This document shows, one piece after another, positions 7,386-14,527 of a stretch of DNA of 22,442 nt (position 1 is its first letter; each line of letters opens with the position of its first letter). Source of the stretch: Bacillota bacterium (GTDB lineage Bacteria > Bacillota > Clostridia > Acetivibrionales > DSM-1351); assembly GCA_023441625.1 (NCBI GenBank), contig JAEZOA010000001.1, positions 1 to 22,442 of the forward strand. Reading direction: 5' to 3'. A program made the position numbers and the translations under genes. The notes under the pieces are model-generated. The model saw only the letters and a program-made list of their open reading frames with translations. It ran no database searches and was not told the origin of the DNA.

Positions 7386-7418
7386 ACATAAGCAATGTTG
7401 GCTTGTGCTTGCGTTGTT
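7386..7418 (-). repeat. Gene-end palindromic repeat, copy 2 (degenerate centre)
   Basis: Shares ACATAAGCAATGTTGGCTTG and CTTGCGTTGTT with copy 1 but has lost the CCAA of the central hairpin arm, so the 6-bp core stem is broken. It is directly followed by copy 3 in the same orientation, with a 34-base period. It lies just past the citrate synthase terminator. Confidence 0.75.
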
Positions 7419-7419
7419 G

Positions 7420-7455
7420 ACATAAGCAATGTAGGCTTTCCAACTTGCGTTGTTT
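7420..7455 (-). repeat. Gene-end palindromic repeat, copy 3
   Basis: Reads ACATAAGCAATGTAGGCTTT then CCAACTTGCGTTGTTTA, differing from copy 4 at only a handful of positions. The hairpin core keeps four of five pairs (GTTGG with CCTAC). It is tandem with copy 2. No coding frame ends at this copy, unlike copies 1 and 4. Confidence 0.78.
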
Positions 7456-7762
7456 ATTAGGCTTATTATTTTAATGAAAATTTGGATTAAGCAGTATAAA
7501 TAGGGGTATAACAAAGATAAGTTTTTATTTAAGTATTTAAAATAGTAGACAAGAAGTTAAAAATAAAATATCATATTAGTGTTTTAAGTTCAAAAAATTA
7601 AGCATAAACTTTTTGATGACAAAGGCGTTACAAATAAGAGAAGATGCTAATATATAGTTTAAGGATTATTAAAATCAACTACTTCCTTACATAGCTTTAT
7701 AGCATATTTGGAGAACTACACTACTAATAATTTTTGCCACGTTATGGCGCATGGAGGTCATT
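7456..7762. other. AT-rich leader region before pyruvate kinase
   Basis: About 300 bases with no gene that I can support. It is strongly A/T-rich with stop codons in all frames. A weak promoter candidate is TTACAA (7628-7633), 17 bases, TATATA (7651-7656). I see no terminator hairpin, T-box or riboswitch. GGAGG at 7753-7757 is the pyk ribosome-binding site. Confidence 0.5.
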
Positions 7763-9502
7763 ATGAGAAGAACTAAAATAATTTGTACACTAGGACCTGC
7801 TACAGACAATGCTGATATACTTAGAAAAATGATGTTAGGTGGAATGAATGTAGCAAGAATGAATTTTTCACACGGTTCACATGAAGAACATAGGAAAAGA
7901 GCTGATTTATTTAAAAAAATCAGAACCGAGCTAAAACTACCAATTCCGTTACTGCTTGATACAAAAGGCCCTGAGATTAGAACAGGCAGTTTTAGCGATG
8001 GGCAGATTATGCTTAAGGAGAACGATGATTTTATTCTAGTCAATAAAGACATTATTGGAGATGAATCCAAGTGCACTATCACATATAAAGAGTTGTATAA
8101 GGATGTTTCTAGGGGTAGTAGAATTTTAATTGATGATGGCTTAGTTGAACTTGAGGTTGTAGAAATTAAAAATAAAGATATTTATTGTGTTGTCCTCAAT
8201 GGAGGAGCTGTGGGCAATCACAAAGGTATTAATGTTCCTGGTGCAAAAATAAAATTACCTGCTCTTACTAGCCAAGATATAGATGATATTAAATTCGGAA
8301 TAGAAAATGACTTTGATATAATTGCGGCATCTTTTGTAAGAAAAGCATCAGATGTTATAGAAATACGAAAGGTACTAGAGAAAAATGGTGGAAGTGATAT
8401 TTTAGTTATATCTAAAATTGAGAATAGAGAAGGTATCACAAATTTTGATGAAATACTTAAGATATCAGATGGAATTATGGTTGCTAGAGGTGATTTAGGA
8501 GTAGAAATTCCAGTTGAAGAGGTCCCTATAGTACAAAAAAACATAATTCAAAAGTGCTTTAAAAATGGGAAACCGGTTATTACGGCTACACAGATGCTTG
8601 ATTCAATGATTAGAAATCCAAGACCAACTCGTGCCGAAGCTAGTGACGTTGCCAACGCTATATATGACGGTACAAGTGGAGTAATGCTTTCAGGAGAAAC
8701 AGCAGCAGGAAAGCATCCATTAGAGAGTATAGCAATGATGGATAAGATTGCTGAAAAGGCCGAAAGTGCAATGAATTACTGGAAGAGATTCACTACTGAA
8801 ATATCTGAATTAACTAGTGTGACTAATGCAATAAGCCATGCCACCTGTACTACAGCCTTTGATTTGAAGGCTTCTGCAATTATTACAGTTACTCAATCAG
8901 GTCATACTGCTAGAATGATTGCTAGGTTTAGACCAGCATGTCCTATTATTGCAACTACTGTGAATCCAAAGGTTCAAAGACAGCTAAATTTATCCTGGGG
9001 AGTACTACCTTATTTGGTTGGAGTTGCAGCTACAACAGATGAAATGTTTGATATGGGAATAGAGAAGGCATTGGAATCTGGTTTGGTTAAAAATGGAGAT
9101 TTAGCAGTTATAACAGCAGGAGTACCTGCTGGCATAAGTGGAACAACCAATACATTAAAAGTTCATATAGTGGGAAAAGTATTAGTACAGGGTACTGGAA
9201 TTGGTGAAGCATCTGCTACAGGTGAACTTTGTGTAGCGCAGACTCCAGAAGAGGCACTGGAGAAATTTAATGATGGAAATATACTTGTGGTTCCGTTTAC
9301 TAATAATGATATGCTTCCTGTTGTAAAGAGGGCTGCTGCAATTGTAGTGGAAGAGGGCGGACTTTCTAGCCATTCAGCTATTGTTGGATTGGTATTGGAT
9401 ATTCCAGTTATTGTGGGGGCAGAGAATGCTACCAGAATTCTAAAATCAGGGTCTGTAGTTACTGTAGATGCTGAAAGGGGTCTTGTGCTTAGAAGTAATT
9501 AG
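7763..9502 (+). CDS. pyk: Pyruvate kinase with C-terminal PEP-utilizer mobile domain
   Basis: Glycolytic enzyme transferring phosphate from phosphoenolpyruvate to ADP, giving pyruvate and ATP. The 579 residues exceed E. coli PykF by about 110 because residues ~480-579 are an added PEP-utilizer mobile (phosphohistidine-type) domain, the Bacillus/Clostridium arrangement. The TIM-barrel core shows MNFSHGSHEEH (R32, N34), catalytic K218 in KIENREG with E220, VARGDLGVEIP, T276 in TATQMLDSM and the signature RAEASDVANAIYDGTSGVML. The added domain keeps H537 in EEGGLSSHSAIVG, the position phosphorylated in PPDK and Enzyme I. The start at 763 of this kilobase (7763) is chosen over an in-frame ATG at 7751 because GGAGG (7753-7757) lies between them, 5 bases before 7763. 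Alone on its strand segment, with lon 178 bases downstream. Confidence 0.96.
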   Translation: MRRTKIICTLGPATDNADILRKMMLGGMNVARMNFSHGSHEEHRKRADLFKKIRTELKLPIPLLLDTKGPEIRTGSFSDGQIMLKENDDFILVNKDIIGDESKCTITYKELYKDVSRGSRILIDDGLVELEVVEIKNKDIYCVVLNGGAVGNHKGINVPGAKIKLPALTSQDIDDIKFGIENDFDIIAASFVRKASDVIEIRKVLEKNGGSDILVISKIENREGITNFDEILKISDGIMVARGDLGVEIPVEEVPIVQKNIIQKCFKNGKPVITATQMLDSMIRNPRPTRAEASDVANAIYDGTSGVMLSGETAAGKHPLESIAMMDKIAEKAESAMNYWKRFTTEISELTSVTNAISHATCTTAFDLKASAIITVTQSGHTARMIARFRPACPIIATTVNPKVQRQLNLSWGVLPYLVGVAATTDEMFDMGIEKALESGLVKNGDLAVITAGVPAGISGTTNTLKVHIVGKVLVQGTGIGEASATGELCVAQTPEEALEKFNDGNILVVPFTNNDMLPVVKRAAAIVVEEGGLSSHSAIVGLVLDIPVIVGAENATRILKSGSVVTVDAERGLVLRSN

Positions 9503-9542
9503 TTTACACCATATATATCCTCATTTGGGGATAAGCTGCTGC

Positions 9543-9630
9543 TACCCTTGTTAAAGATTTTAGCTTCATTGGATGATATTTTTCTGCTAAGCTAAGAACT
9601 CTGTGTTGAACTTAAAAGTTAACAAGGGTA
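9543..9630. repeat. Nested inverted repeat spanning the lon upstream region
   Basis: TACCCTTGTTAA (9543-9554) is the exact reverse complement of TTAACAAGGGTA (9619-9630). Inside it, TTAGCTT (9560-9566) is the exact complement of AAGCTAA (9589-9595). The right outer arm covers the spacer and first bases of the lon -10 box. In a transcript reading through from pyk the two stems could form one long branched hairpin. As DNA the outer arms could be paired operator half-sites. It is not CIRCE or the CtsR heptad. Confidence 0.7.
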
Positions 9631-9634
9631 TAAT
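9606..9634 (+). promoter_or_regulatory. sigma-A promoter of lon
   Basis: TTGAAC (9606-9611), exactly 17 bases, then a perfect TATAAT (9629-9634). Transcription would begin near 9641, giving a leader of about 40 bases before the lon start. The spacer and -10 overlap the right arm of the inverted repeat, so regulation through that element is plausible. Confidence 0.75.
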
Positions 9635-9680
9635 GTTAATGCAAAATTAAATTAGATTATAACTATTTGAGAGGATAAAC

Positions 9681-11990
9681 ATGTCTAAAACATTACCATT
9701 ATTGCCATTACGAGGCTTGACAGTCTTTCCATTTATGACTTTATATTTTGATGTTGGAAGAGATAAGTCAATAAAAGCTTTAGAAGAGGCAATGATAAAT
9801 GATCAATTGATATTTTTAGTTGCACAAAAGGATGCTTCTTCAGATTCTCCCGATATTGATGAAATTTATTCAATCGGTACAGTTTCCAAGGTTAAGCAGC
9901 TTTTAAAACTTCAAGGGGATACCATAAGGGTTCTAGTTGAAGGTATAAATAGAGCAGAGATAAAGGATATTGTACAGAAGGAGCCTTTTTTTATTGTAGA
10001 GGTGACAGAAACTGAAATAGATGAGAAGTTTGATGATAATGAGGTTGAAGCCCTAAAAAGAAGATTGGTTTCAATTTTTGAGGAGTATGTGAAGCTTAGT
10101 GGGAAGGTATCTCCTGACACTGCTCTTAGTGTATCGGAAATTGGAAATATCAGTCAGATTGCTGATATTATTGCCAATAATATACCCTTAAAATTAGAGC
10201 AAAAGCAAGAAATATTAGAAGAGTTCCATCCGCTAAGAAGAATTGAGAAGCTGATTCGAATTATTTATCAGGAGACTGAAATCTTAGAAATTGAAAAGGA
10301 TATTAATTCTAAGGTTAGAAAGCAAATAGATAAGGTACAGAAGGAGTATTACCTTCGTGAACAAATTAAGGCGATACAGACCGAGCTAGGTGACAAAGAG
10401 GGAATTGCTGGAGAAGTGGAAGAATACAAATCCAGAATAGAAGGTTCTAAATTTCCAGAAGAAGTAGAAAAGAAAGTTTTAAAGGAGCTAGACAGACTGT
10501 CAAAAATGCCACAAGGCTCTGCAGAGGGAAGTGTAATAAGAACCTATCTTGATTTGATATTTGATCTGCCGTGGAATAAGTCTACCGAAGAAATTATTGA
10601 TATTAGTTTTGCACAGGAAACTCTTGAGCAAGACCACTATGGGCTTACAAAGGTTAAAGAACGTATTGTAGAATACTTAGCAGTACAGAAGCTGAAAAAT
10701 AGTCTTAAGGGTCCTATCCTATGCTTAGTAGGTCCTCCTGGCGTGGGGAAAACCTCAATAGCAAAGTCAATTGCAAAGGCTCTCAATAGAAACTATGTTC
10801 GCATATCTTTAGGGGGAGTAAAGGATGAGTCTGAAATACGTGGTCATAGAAGAACCTATATTGGTTCAATGCCAGGTAGGATTATTTCTGCAATAAAACA
10901 GGCTGGTTCAAACAATCCATTGATTTTATTGGATGAGATAGATAAAATGAGTAATGACTTTAGAGGTGACCCTGCTTCTGCTATGTTAGAAGTTCTAGAT
11001 TCGGAACAGAATTTTGCCTTTAGGGATCATTATCTAGAGTTACCTTTCAATTTATCAAATGTTCTGTTCTTGACGACAGCAAATAGCCTAGATACTATTC
11101 CAAGACCGCTTTTGGATCGAATGGAAATAATAGATATTTCTAGCTATACTGAGGAAGAGAAAGCAAATATAGCAATGAAATATTTGCTTCCAAAGCAGAT
11201 TGAATTACATGGGTTAACCTCTAAAAACATAAAAATTGACGAAGAAACTATTAGAGCAGTTATAAACTATTATACAAGAGAAGCTGGGGTTAGAAGCCTT
11301 GAACGAGAAATTGGATCAATATGCAGGAAGGTTGCAAAGACAATTGTTTCTGAGAAAAAGAGGGTTGTAACTGTATCACAATCCAACCTTGAGAAATTTC
11401 TTGGAGTTAAAAAACATAGAATAGAGTTTGCAAACGAAAAAGATCAAATAGGTATTGCCACTGGTCTTGCCTGGACACCGGTAGGGGGAGTTACTCTTTC
11501 TATTGAAGTAAATTTGATGCAAGGAAATGGAAAACTAGAGCTTACTGGTCAATTGGGAAATGTTATGAAGGAATCTGCAAAGGCTGCTATAAGTTACATT
11601 AGATCTAGATGCAAGGAGCTAAAAATAGATGAAAAATTCCATGAAAAGTATGATATTCATATTCATATTCCAGAAGGAGCGACCCCGAAAGAAGGACCTT
11701 CAGCAGGTATAACTCTTGCAACTGCAATGGTTTCTGCACTTTCAGGTATTCCAGTAAACAGGAAGGTTGGTATGACTGGAGAAATTACTCTCAGAGGTAG
11801 GGTGCTTCCTATCGGAGGCTTAAAGGAAAAGGTACTGGCTGCACACCGGGCTGGAATTGAAACTGTCATTATACCCATTGACAATAAGAAGGACATTGAT
11901 GAGATACCTGAGAATGTTAGAGGCTCACTCAAATTTATTTGTGCGACAGACATGAAAACAGTACTGAAAAATGCATTGGTTGTAAAGTAG
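9681..11990 (+). CDS. lon: ATP-dependent protease LonA
   Basis: Soluble hexameric AAA+ serine protease that degrades misfolded and regulatory proteins. The 769-residue protein has the full LonA order. The N-terminal substrate-binding LON domain spans ~1-200 (LPLLPLRGLTVFPFMTLYFD), followed by a coiled-coil linker ~200-300 and the AAA+ module with Walker A GPPGVGKT at 351-358 (K357) and Walker B LILLDEID at 414-421. The C-terminal protease domain carries the catalytic dyad S674 in EGPSAGITL and K717 in GGLKEKVLAAHRAG, with the same 43-residue spacing as in E. coli Lon. There is no transmembrane segment, so it is not LonB. AGAGG (9670-9674) is the ribosome-binding site. A promoter with perfect TATAAT lies within an inverted repeat upstream. 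Confidence 0.98.
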   Translation: MSKTLPLLPLRGLTVFPFMTLYFDVGRDKSIKALEEAMINDQLIFLVAQKDASSDSPDIDEIYSIGTVSKVKQLLKLQGDTIRVLVEGINRAEIKDIVQKEPFFIVEVTETEIDEKFDDNEVEALKRRLVSIFEEYVKLSGKVSPDTALSVSEIGNISQIADIIANNIPLKLEQKQEILEEFHPLRRIEKLIRIIYQETEILEIEKDINSKVRKQIDKVQKEYYLREQIKAIQTELGDKEGIAGEVEEYKSRIEGSKFPEEVEKKVLKELDRLSKMPQGSAEGSVIRTYLDLIFDLPWNKSTEEIIDISFAQETLEQDHYGLTKVKERIVEYLAVQKLKNSLKGPILCLVGPPGVGKTSIAKSIAKALNRNYVRISLGGVKDESEIRGHRRTYIGSMPGRIISAIKQAGSNNPLILLDEIDKMSNDFRGDPASAMLEVLDSEQNFAFRDHYLELPFNLSNVLFLTTANSLDTIPRPLLDRMEIIDISSYTEEEKANIAMKYLLPKQIELHGLTSKNIKIDEETIRAVINYYTREAGVRSLEREIGSICRKVAKTIVSEKKRVVTVSQSNLEKFLGVKKHRIEFANEKDQIGIATGLAWTPVGGVTLSIEVNLMQGNGKLELTGQLGNVMKESAKAAISYIRSRCKELKIDEKFHEKYDIHIHIPEGATPKEGPSAGITLATAMVSALSGIPVNRKVGMTGEITLRGRVLPIGGLKEKVLAAHRAGIETVIIPIDNKKDIDEIPENVRGSLKFICATDMKTVLKNALVVK

Positions 11991-12026
11991 CTGAGAAATA
12001 AATGTTAGAGATGTACTAATAAAGTA

Positions 12027-12047
12027 AGGCCGACTAAATGTCGGCCT
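12027..12047 (+). terminator. Probable terminator hairpin after lon
   Basis: AGGCCGAC (12027-12034) and GTCGGCCT (12040-12047) form a perfect 8-bp GC-rich stem with the five-base loop TAAAT, 37 bases past the stop codon. The tail is AAATCTATT rather than a T-run, so termination may be weak or the hairpin may protect the mRNA end. Confidence 0.6.
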
Positions 12048-12184
12048 AAATCTATTAAGTGAGTAGAGCAATTAACTACCAAAATGTAACAAAAATGCAT
12101 ATTAATACACATAAAAATGCAAAAATACAATTTTAATTTACAAAAGGTTTTCTTTTTTAGTTAGAATAAGAAGGAATTTGTGGT

Positions 12185-12225
12185 TAAATAGCGAATATAC
12201 CAATTTAGGCTATTTAGAGTTGACT
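12185..12225 (+). promoter_or_regulatory. Inverted repeat and -35-like hexamer before the membrane/TPR gene
   Basis: TAAATAGC (12185-12192) and GCTATTTA (12209-12216) are exact complements 16 bases apart. Three bases later comes TTGACT (12220-12225), a good -35 match. The -10 is unclear: AATAAA at 12243 with 17-base spacing is poor. The combination could be an activator or repressor site next to a weak promoter. Confidence 0.35.
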
Positions 12226-12271
12226 AATTTTACAAAAGAATAAATAAAGATACACTATTGTGGAGGCGTTT

Positions 12272-13615
12272 ATGTCCAATACTGAGGTAATAGTTCTCAT
12301 TACAATTTTATTAACCTCGCTAGTTGCATTTTTTTTACTGTATAGAGCAAAGGAATTGAATCTTGGAATACTATTTTCAATTTCAATTGGTTCTATCATT
12401 CTGGGTTTAACTTTTAAACTAATTTTTAATTCAGTAATGATGATAATAAACAATAATATTAGTTTGAACAAAAATATAGCTCTAATTATTTCTATTTTAA
12501 CCGTAATGTTTGTTTTTCTCATTTTTATATTAATAATAAGTTTTATAATTTCATTCTGTATACCCAAAAAAGTAGCTTCCATAGATTGTTGTGTTTTTAT
12601 CGATAGCATAATAGCTAGGTTTAATGTTAAGAAGGTACAATCTAAAAATAATATTCATAGCATACATAAATTAACAAAAAATGTATATGGACTGACAAAT
12701 AAGTTGAAAAAACCAGTTGACACTGTTGAAAAAATTGATACAATGGGAATAGAAAAAGTTGCGGATAGTAATCTAAAAGAGAAAAGTATGGGGGAAATTG
12801 CTGCTCCAGACTCTGTTGTTTTTGCTAATTTAATTGGTTTCATGGAGCCTTCAGAAGTAGTAGATACATCTATTCAAGCCAGCTCTACACGTGAAGGTGA
12901 AGAGCAGAAAATAGAGTCTAGTGATATTGATTACGCAAGTTTGGCAGCAGCAGCTTACCAGGAAATTGCATCAACCCAGCTTCCAATAGAGGAAGAGGAT
13001 ATACCAGAAGATGCTATACCAAAAGATACTATACCAGAAGATGTTATAAAAGAGGAATTAACTGAAAGTATATATAATGATGTAACAGAAAAATCTATGG
13101 ATGATGAAATAATTCATAGTACATATGATGATATAGTAGAAAGTACTACTGAAGCTGAAGTAATTGAAAATACATATGATGATATAGCAGAAAGTACTAC
13201 TGAAGCTGAAGTAATTGAAAATACGTTTGATGATGTGACTGAAAATACTACAGAAGTTGAAGTTAAACTAGACGAAATCAAGGTACCGCAAAACGAATTA
13301 GTAGAAACCGATGTTGTAGAGAGCCAAGCTTTAGAGAATAAAATGGCAGAAATTGATTCCAATTCCCTTGTATTTAAGGCCTTTGATTATAAGGATGTAG
13401 GAAAAAAGGAAGAGGCTATTCAATGCTATTTAGAGGCACTGCAGCATGAACCAAATAATGAGATGATATTCTGGATTGTATTAGATGTATGTGCACTATA
13501 TAAACAGCTTGAACGTACTGATTTGGCAATAATTATTTTAGAAGGTTTAGTAAGTCAATACGGAGCAGCAATTCAGCCAGAAGTTAAAAAGGAAATTATG
13601 AATTACATAAAATAG
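12272..13615 (+). CDS. Membrane protein with acidic repeat linker and C-terminal TPR-like region
   Basis: I do not recognise a named family. The 447-residue product has three hydrophobic helices near residues 5-24, 31-57 and 66-95. A long polar, acidic, low-complexity linker follows (~100-355), then a helical tail (~365-447) with TPR-like spacing (FDYKDVGKKEEAIQCYLEALQHEPN). The linker contains IPEDA/IPKDT/IPEDV pentads (codons from 13001) and a 17-residue repeat, TYDDIVESTTEAEVIEN (residues 284-300), repeated at 301-317 and degenerately on both sides. The plan suggests a membrane anchor holding a protein-interaction module in the cytoplasm. The start at 12272 is chosen over an in-frame GTG at 12260 because GGAGG (12262-12266) sits between them. 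The PRC-barrel gene follows by 42 bases, probably in one operon. Confidence 0.8.
   Translation: MSNTEVIVLITILLTSLVAFFLLYRAKELNLGILFSISIGSIILGLTFKLIFNSVMMIINNNISLNKNIALIISILTVMFVFLIFILIISFIISFCIPKKVASIDCCVFIDSIIARFNVKKVQSKNNIHSIHKLTKNVYGLTNKLKKPVDTVEKIDTMGIEKVADSNLKEKSMGEIAAPDSVVFANLIGFMEPSEVVDTSIQASSTREGEEQKIESSDIDYASLAAAAYQEIASTQLPIEEEDIPEDAIPKDTIPEDVIKEELTESIYNDVTEKSMDDEIIHSTYDDIVESTTEAEVIENTYDDIAESTTEAEVIENTFDDVTENTTEVEVKLDEIKVPQNELVETDVVESQALENKMAEIDSNSLVFKAFDYKDVGKKEEAIQCYLEALQHEPNNEMIFWIVLDVCALYKQLERTDLAIIILEGLVSQYGAAIQPEVKKEIMNYIK
13001..13045 (+). repeat. Three 15-bp tandem repeats inside the membrane/TPR gene
   Basis: Units 13001-13015, 13016-13030 and 13031-13045 encode IPEDA, IPKDT and IPEDV. 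The copies differ by a few bases each and stay in frame. They lie in the acidic linker. Confidence 0.75.
13121..13222 (+). repeat. 51-bp tandem repeat inside the membrane/TPR gene
   Basis: Units 13121-13171 and 13172-13222 differ at one base of 51 (GTA versus GCA, Val to Ala). A diverged third unit follows from 13223 (TFDDVTENTTEVEV), and a diverged unit precedes it from about 13070 (SIYNDVTEKSMDDEIIH). Each unit encodes 17 acidic residues, so length changes would keep the frame. Confidence 0.9.
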
Positions 13616-13657
13616 ATTTGAATAAGATTATTTGGAATTTCGAGGAGGTACTTTTTA

Positions 13658-14449
13658 ATGAAAAAGTCAAAAGAAATAATTGGTTTACCTATAATCAGCA
13701 TATCAGATGGAACAGAAGTTGGTAAAGTAAAAACTGTTATTATCAATGCCGAAAAAGGTGCCATAGATTATGTTGTCGTTGATAGTGGGATTCAAATACT
13801 TAGTGCAAAGGTTATTCCTACAGAATATGTACTTGGTATTGGTGAATATGCATTAACAATTGAGAATGAAGATGCTATAAACGATATTAGTAAGATTCCT
13901 GCTGCTATTGATCTACTACAAAAAAATATTCAAGTTAAGGGTACAAAGGTATTAACTAAGAAGGGTCGTTTAATAGGTGAAATTGGAGATATTTACGTAG
14001 ATGAAGACGATAATTGCACCATTATCGGACTTGAATTTATAGCTGACATTACTCAGAAGAATATTAGAATTATTCCTCGTGAAAGTATTGTTACATTTGG
14101 AAAGAACCTTGTAGTAGTTAGTGAGGATGTGGAGTCTAATCTTCTTAACAGCGCAAAACAGTTAGTTTCATCTGGTGAATACGTTGAAACTGAAAAAAAA
14201 ACTTCTGAAGATGGTATAAATGACTTGAATAGTAATACCTCTGAAGAAATAGAAGTTCCTGCTGGTGCTGTTTCTGACATGATGGAAATGAAGCATCGTG
14301 AGTATTTAAAAGGTAAGATAGCTACTAAGTCAATATATGGAGCAGATGGAAGTGTAATAATTCCAGAAAACACTTTGATTGACAATGCCATATTTGATAT
14401 TGCTAAGAACAATGGCAAAGTAATTGAATTAGTAATGAATAATAAATAA
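13658..14449 (+). CDS. PRC-barrel protein with two domains
   Basis: A 263-residue soluble protein. Residues ~1-85 are a first PRC-barrel (KSKEIIGLPIISISDGTEVG, then AIDYVVVDSG). Residues ~88-165 are a second one (QVKGTKVLTKKGRLIGEIGD, then CTIIGLEFIAD and RIIPRESIVTFGKNLVVV). A mostly polar C-terminal third follows (~175-263). PRC-barrels are small beta barrels that bind RNA, proteins or photosynthetic complexes; in Firmicutes short versions occur near sporulation genes. The role here is unknown. GAGGAGG (13642-13648) lies 9 bases before the start. It follows the membrane/TPR gene by 42 bases with no terminator, suggesting they work together. Its TAA is the first three bases of repeat copy 4. 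Confidence 0.85.
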   Translation: MKKSKEIIGLPIISISDGTEVGKVKTVIINAEKGAIDYVVVDSGIQILSAKVIPTEYVLGIGEYALTIENEDAINDISKIPAAIDLLQKNIQVKGTKVLTKKGRLIGEIGDIYVDEDDNCTIIGLEFIADITQKNIRIIPRESIVTFGKNLVVVSEDVESNLLNSAKQLVSSGEYVETEKKTSEDGINDLNSNTSEEIEVPAGAVSDMMEMKHREYLKGKIATKSIYGADGSVIIPENTLIDNAIFDIAKNNGKVIELVMNNK

Positions 14450-14484
14450 ACAACGTAAGTTGGCAAGCCAACATTGATTATGTC
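14447..14484 (+). repeat. Gene-end palindromic repeat, copy 4
   Basis: Same element as copy 1 but on the plus strand, so its orientation relative to the preceding gene is the same. It starts with the PRC-barrel stop codon (TAA, 14447-14449), then ACAACGTAAGTTGGC, AA, GCCAACATTGATTATGTC. The 6-bp GTTGGC/GCCAAC core is intact. Confidence 0.8.
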
Positions 14485-14493
14485 AATATAAAA

Positions 14494-14521
14494 ATAGGTT
14501 ACAGCATATGCTGTAACCTAT
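14494..14521 (-). terminator. Perfect 28-bp palindrome, terminator of mecA
   Basis: 14494-14507 and 14508-14521 are exact complements (ATAGGTTACAGCAT and its reverse complement). On the minus strand the stem is followed by TTTTATATT, a usable T-tract, placing it 7 bases after the mecA stop. On the plus strand the tail is AATTAG, so termination of the PRC-barrel transcript would be weaker. It lies between convergent genes. Confidence 0.75.
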
Positions 14522-14527
14522 AATTAG

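Noticed and set aside
7386..7455. Two tandem repeats as a minimal CRISPR array
   Set aside because: The units are directly adjacent with a 34-base period and no spacer, are imperfect copies, and occur singly elsewhere; no cas gene is present.
7296..7514. A 72-codon minus-strand open frame with a TTG start between gltA and pyk
   Set aside because: It runs through the citrate synthase terminator and both repeat copies, overlaps the end of gltA, has no ribosome site and resembles no protein.
9543..9630. CIRCE element upstream of lon
   Set aside because: The inner repeat begins TTAGC and ends GCTAA like CIRCE, but lacks the CACTC/GAGTG portions and has a 22-base instead of a 9-base gap.
13114..13362. 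A minus-strand Ser/Thr-rich open frame opposite the repeat linker
   Set aside because: It is the reverse reading of the acidic repeats; no start signal and the plus-strand frame is supported by ribosome site, membrane helices and TPR tail.
4281..14484. Repeats as integron attC sites, because they follow stop codons and contain AAC and GTT ends
   Set aside because: They are about 38 bases, shorter than attC sites, lack paired outer boxes, and there is no integrase or cassette array; copies are kilobases apart in core genes.
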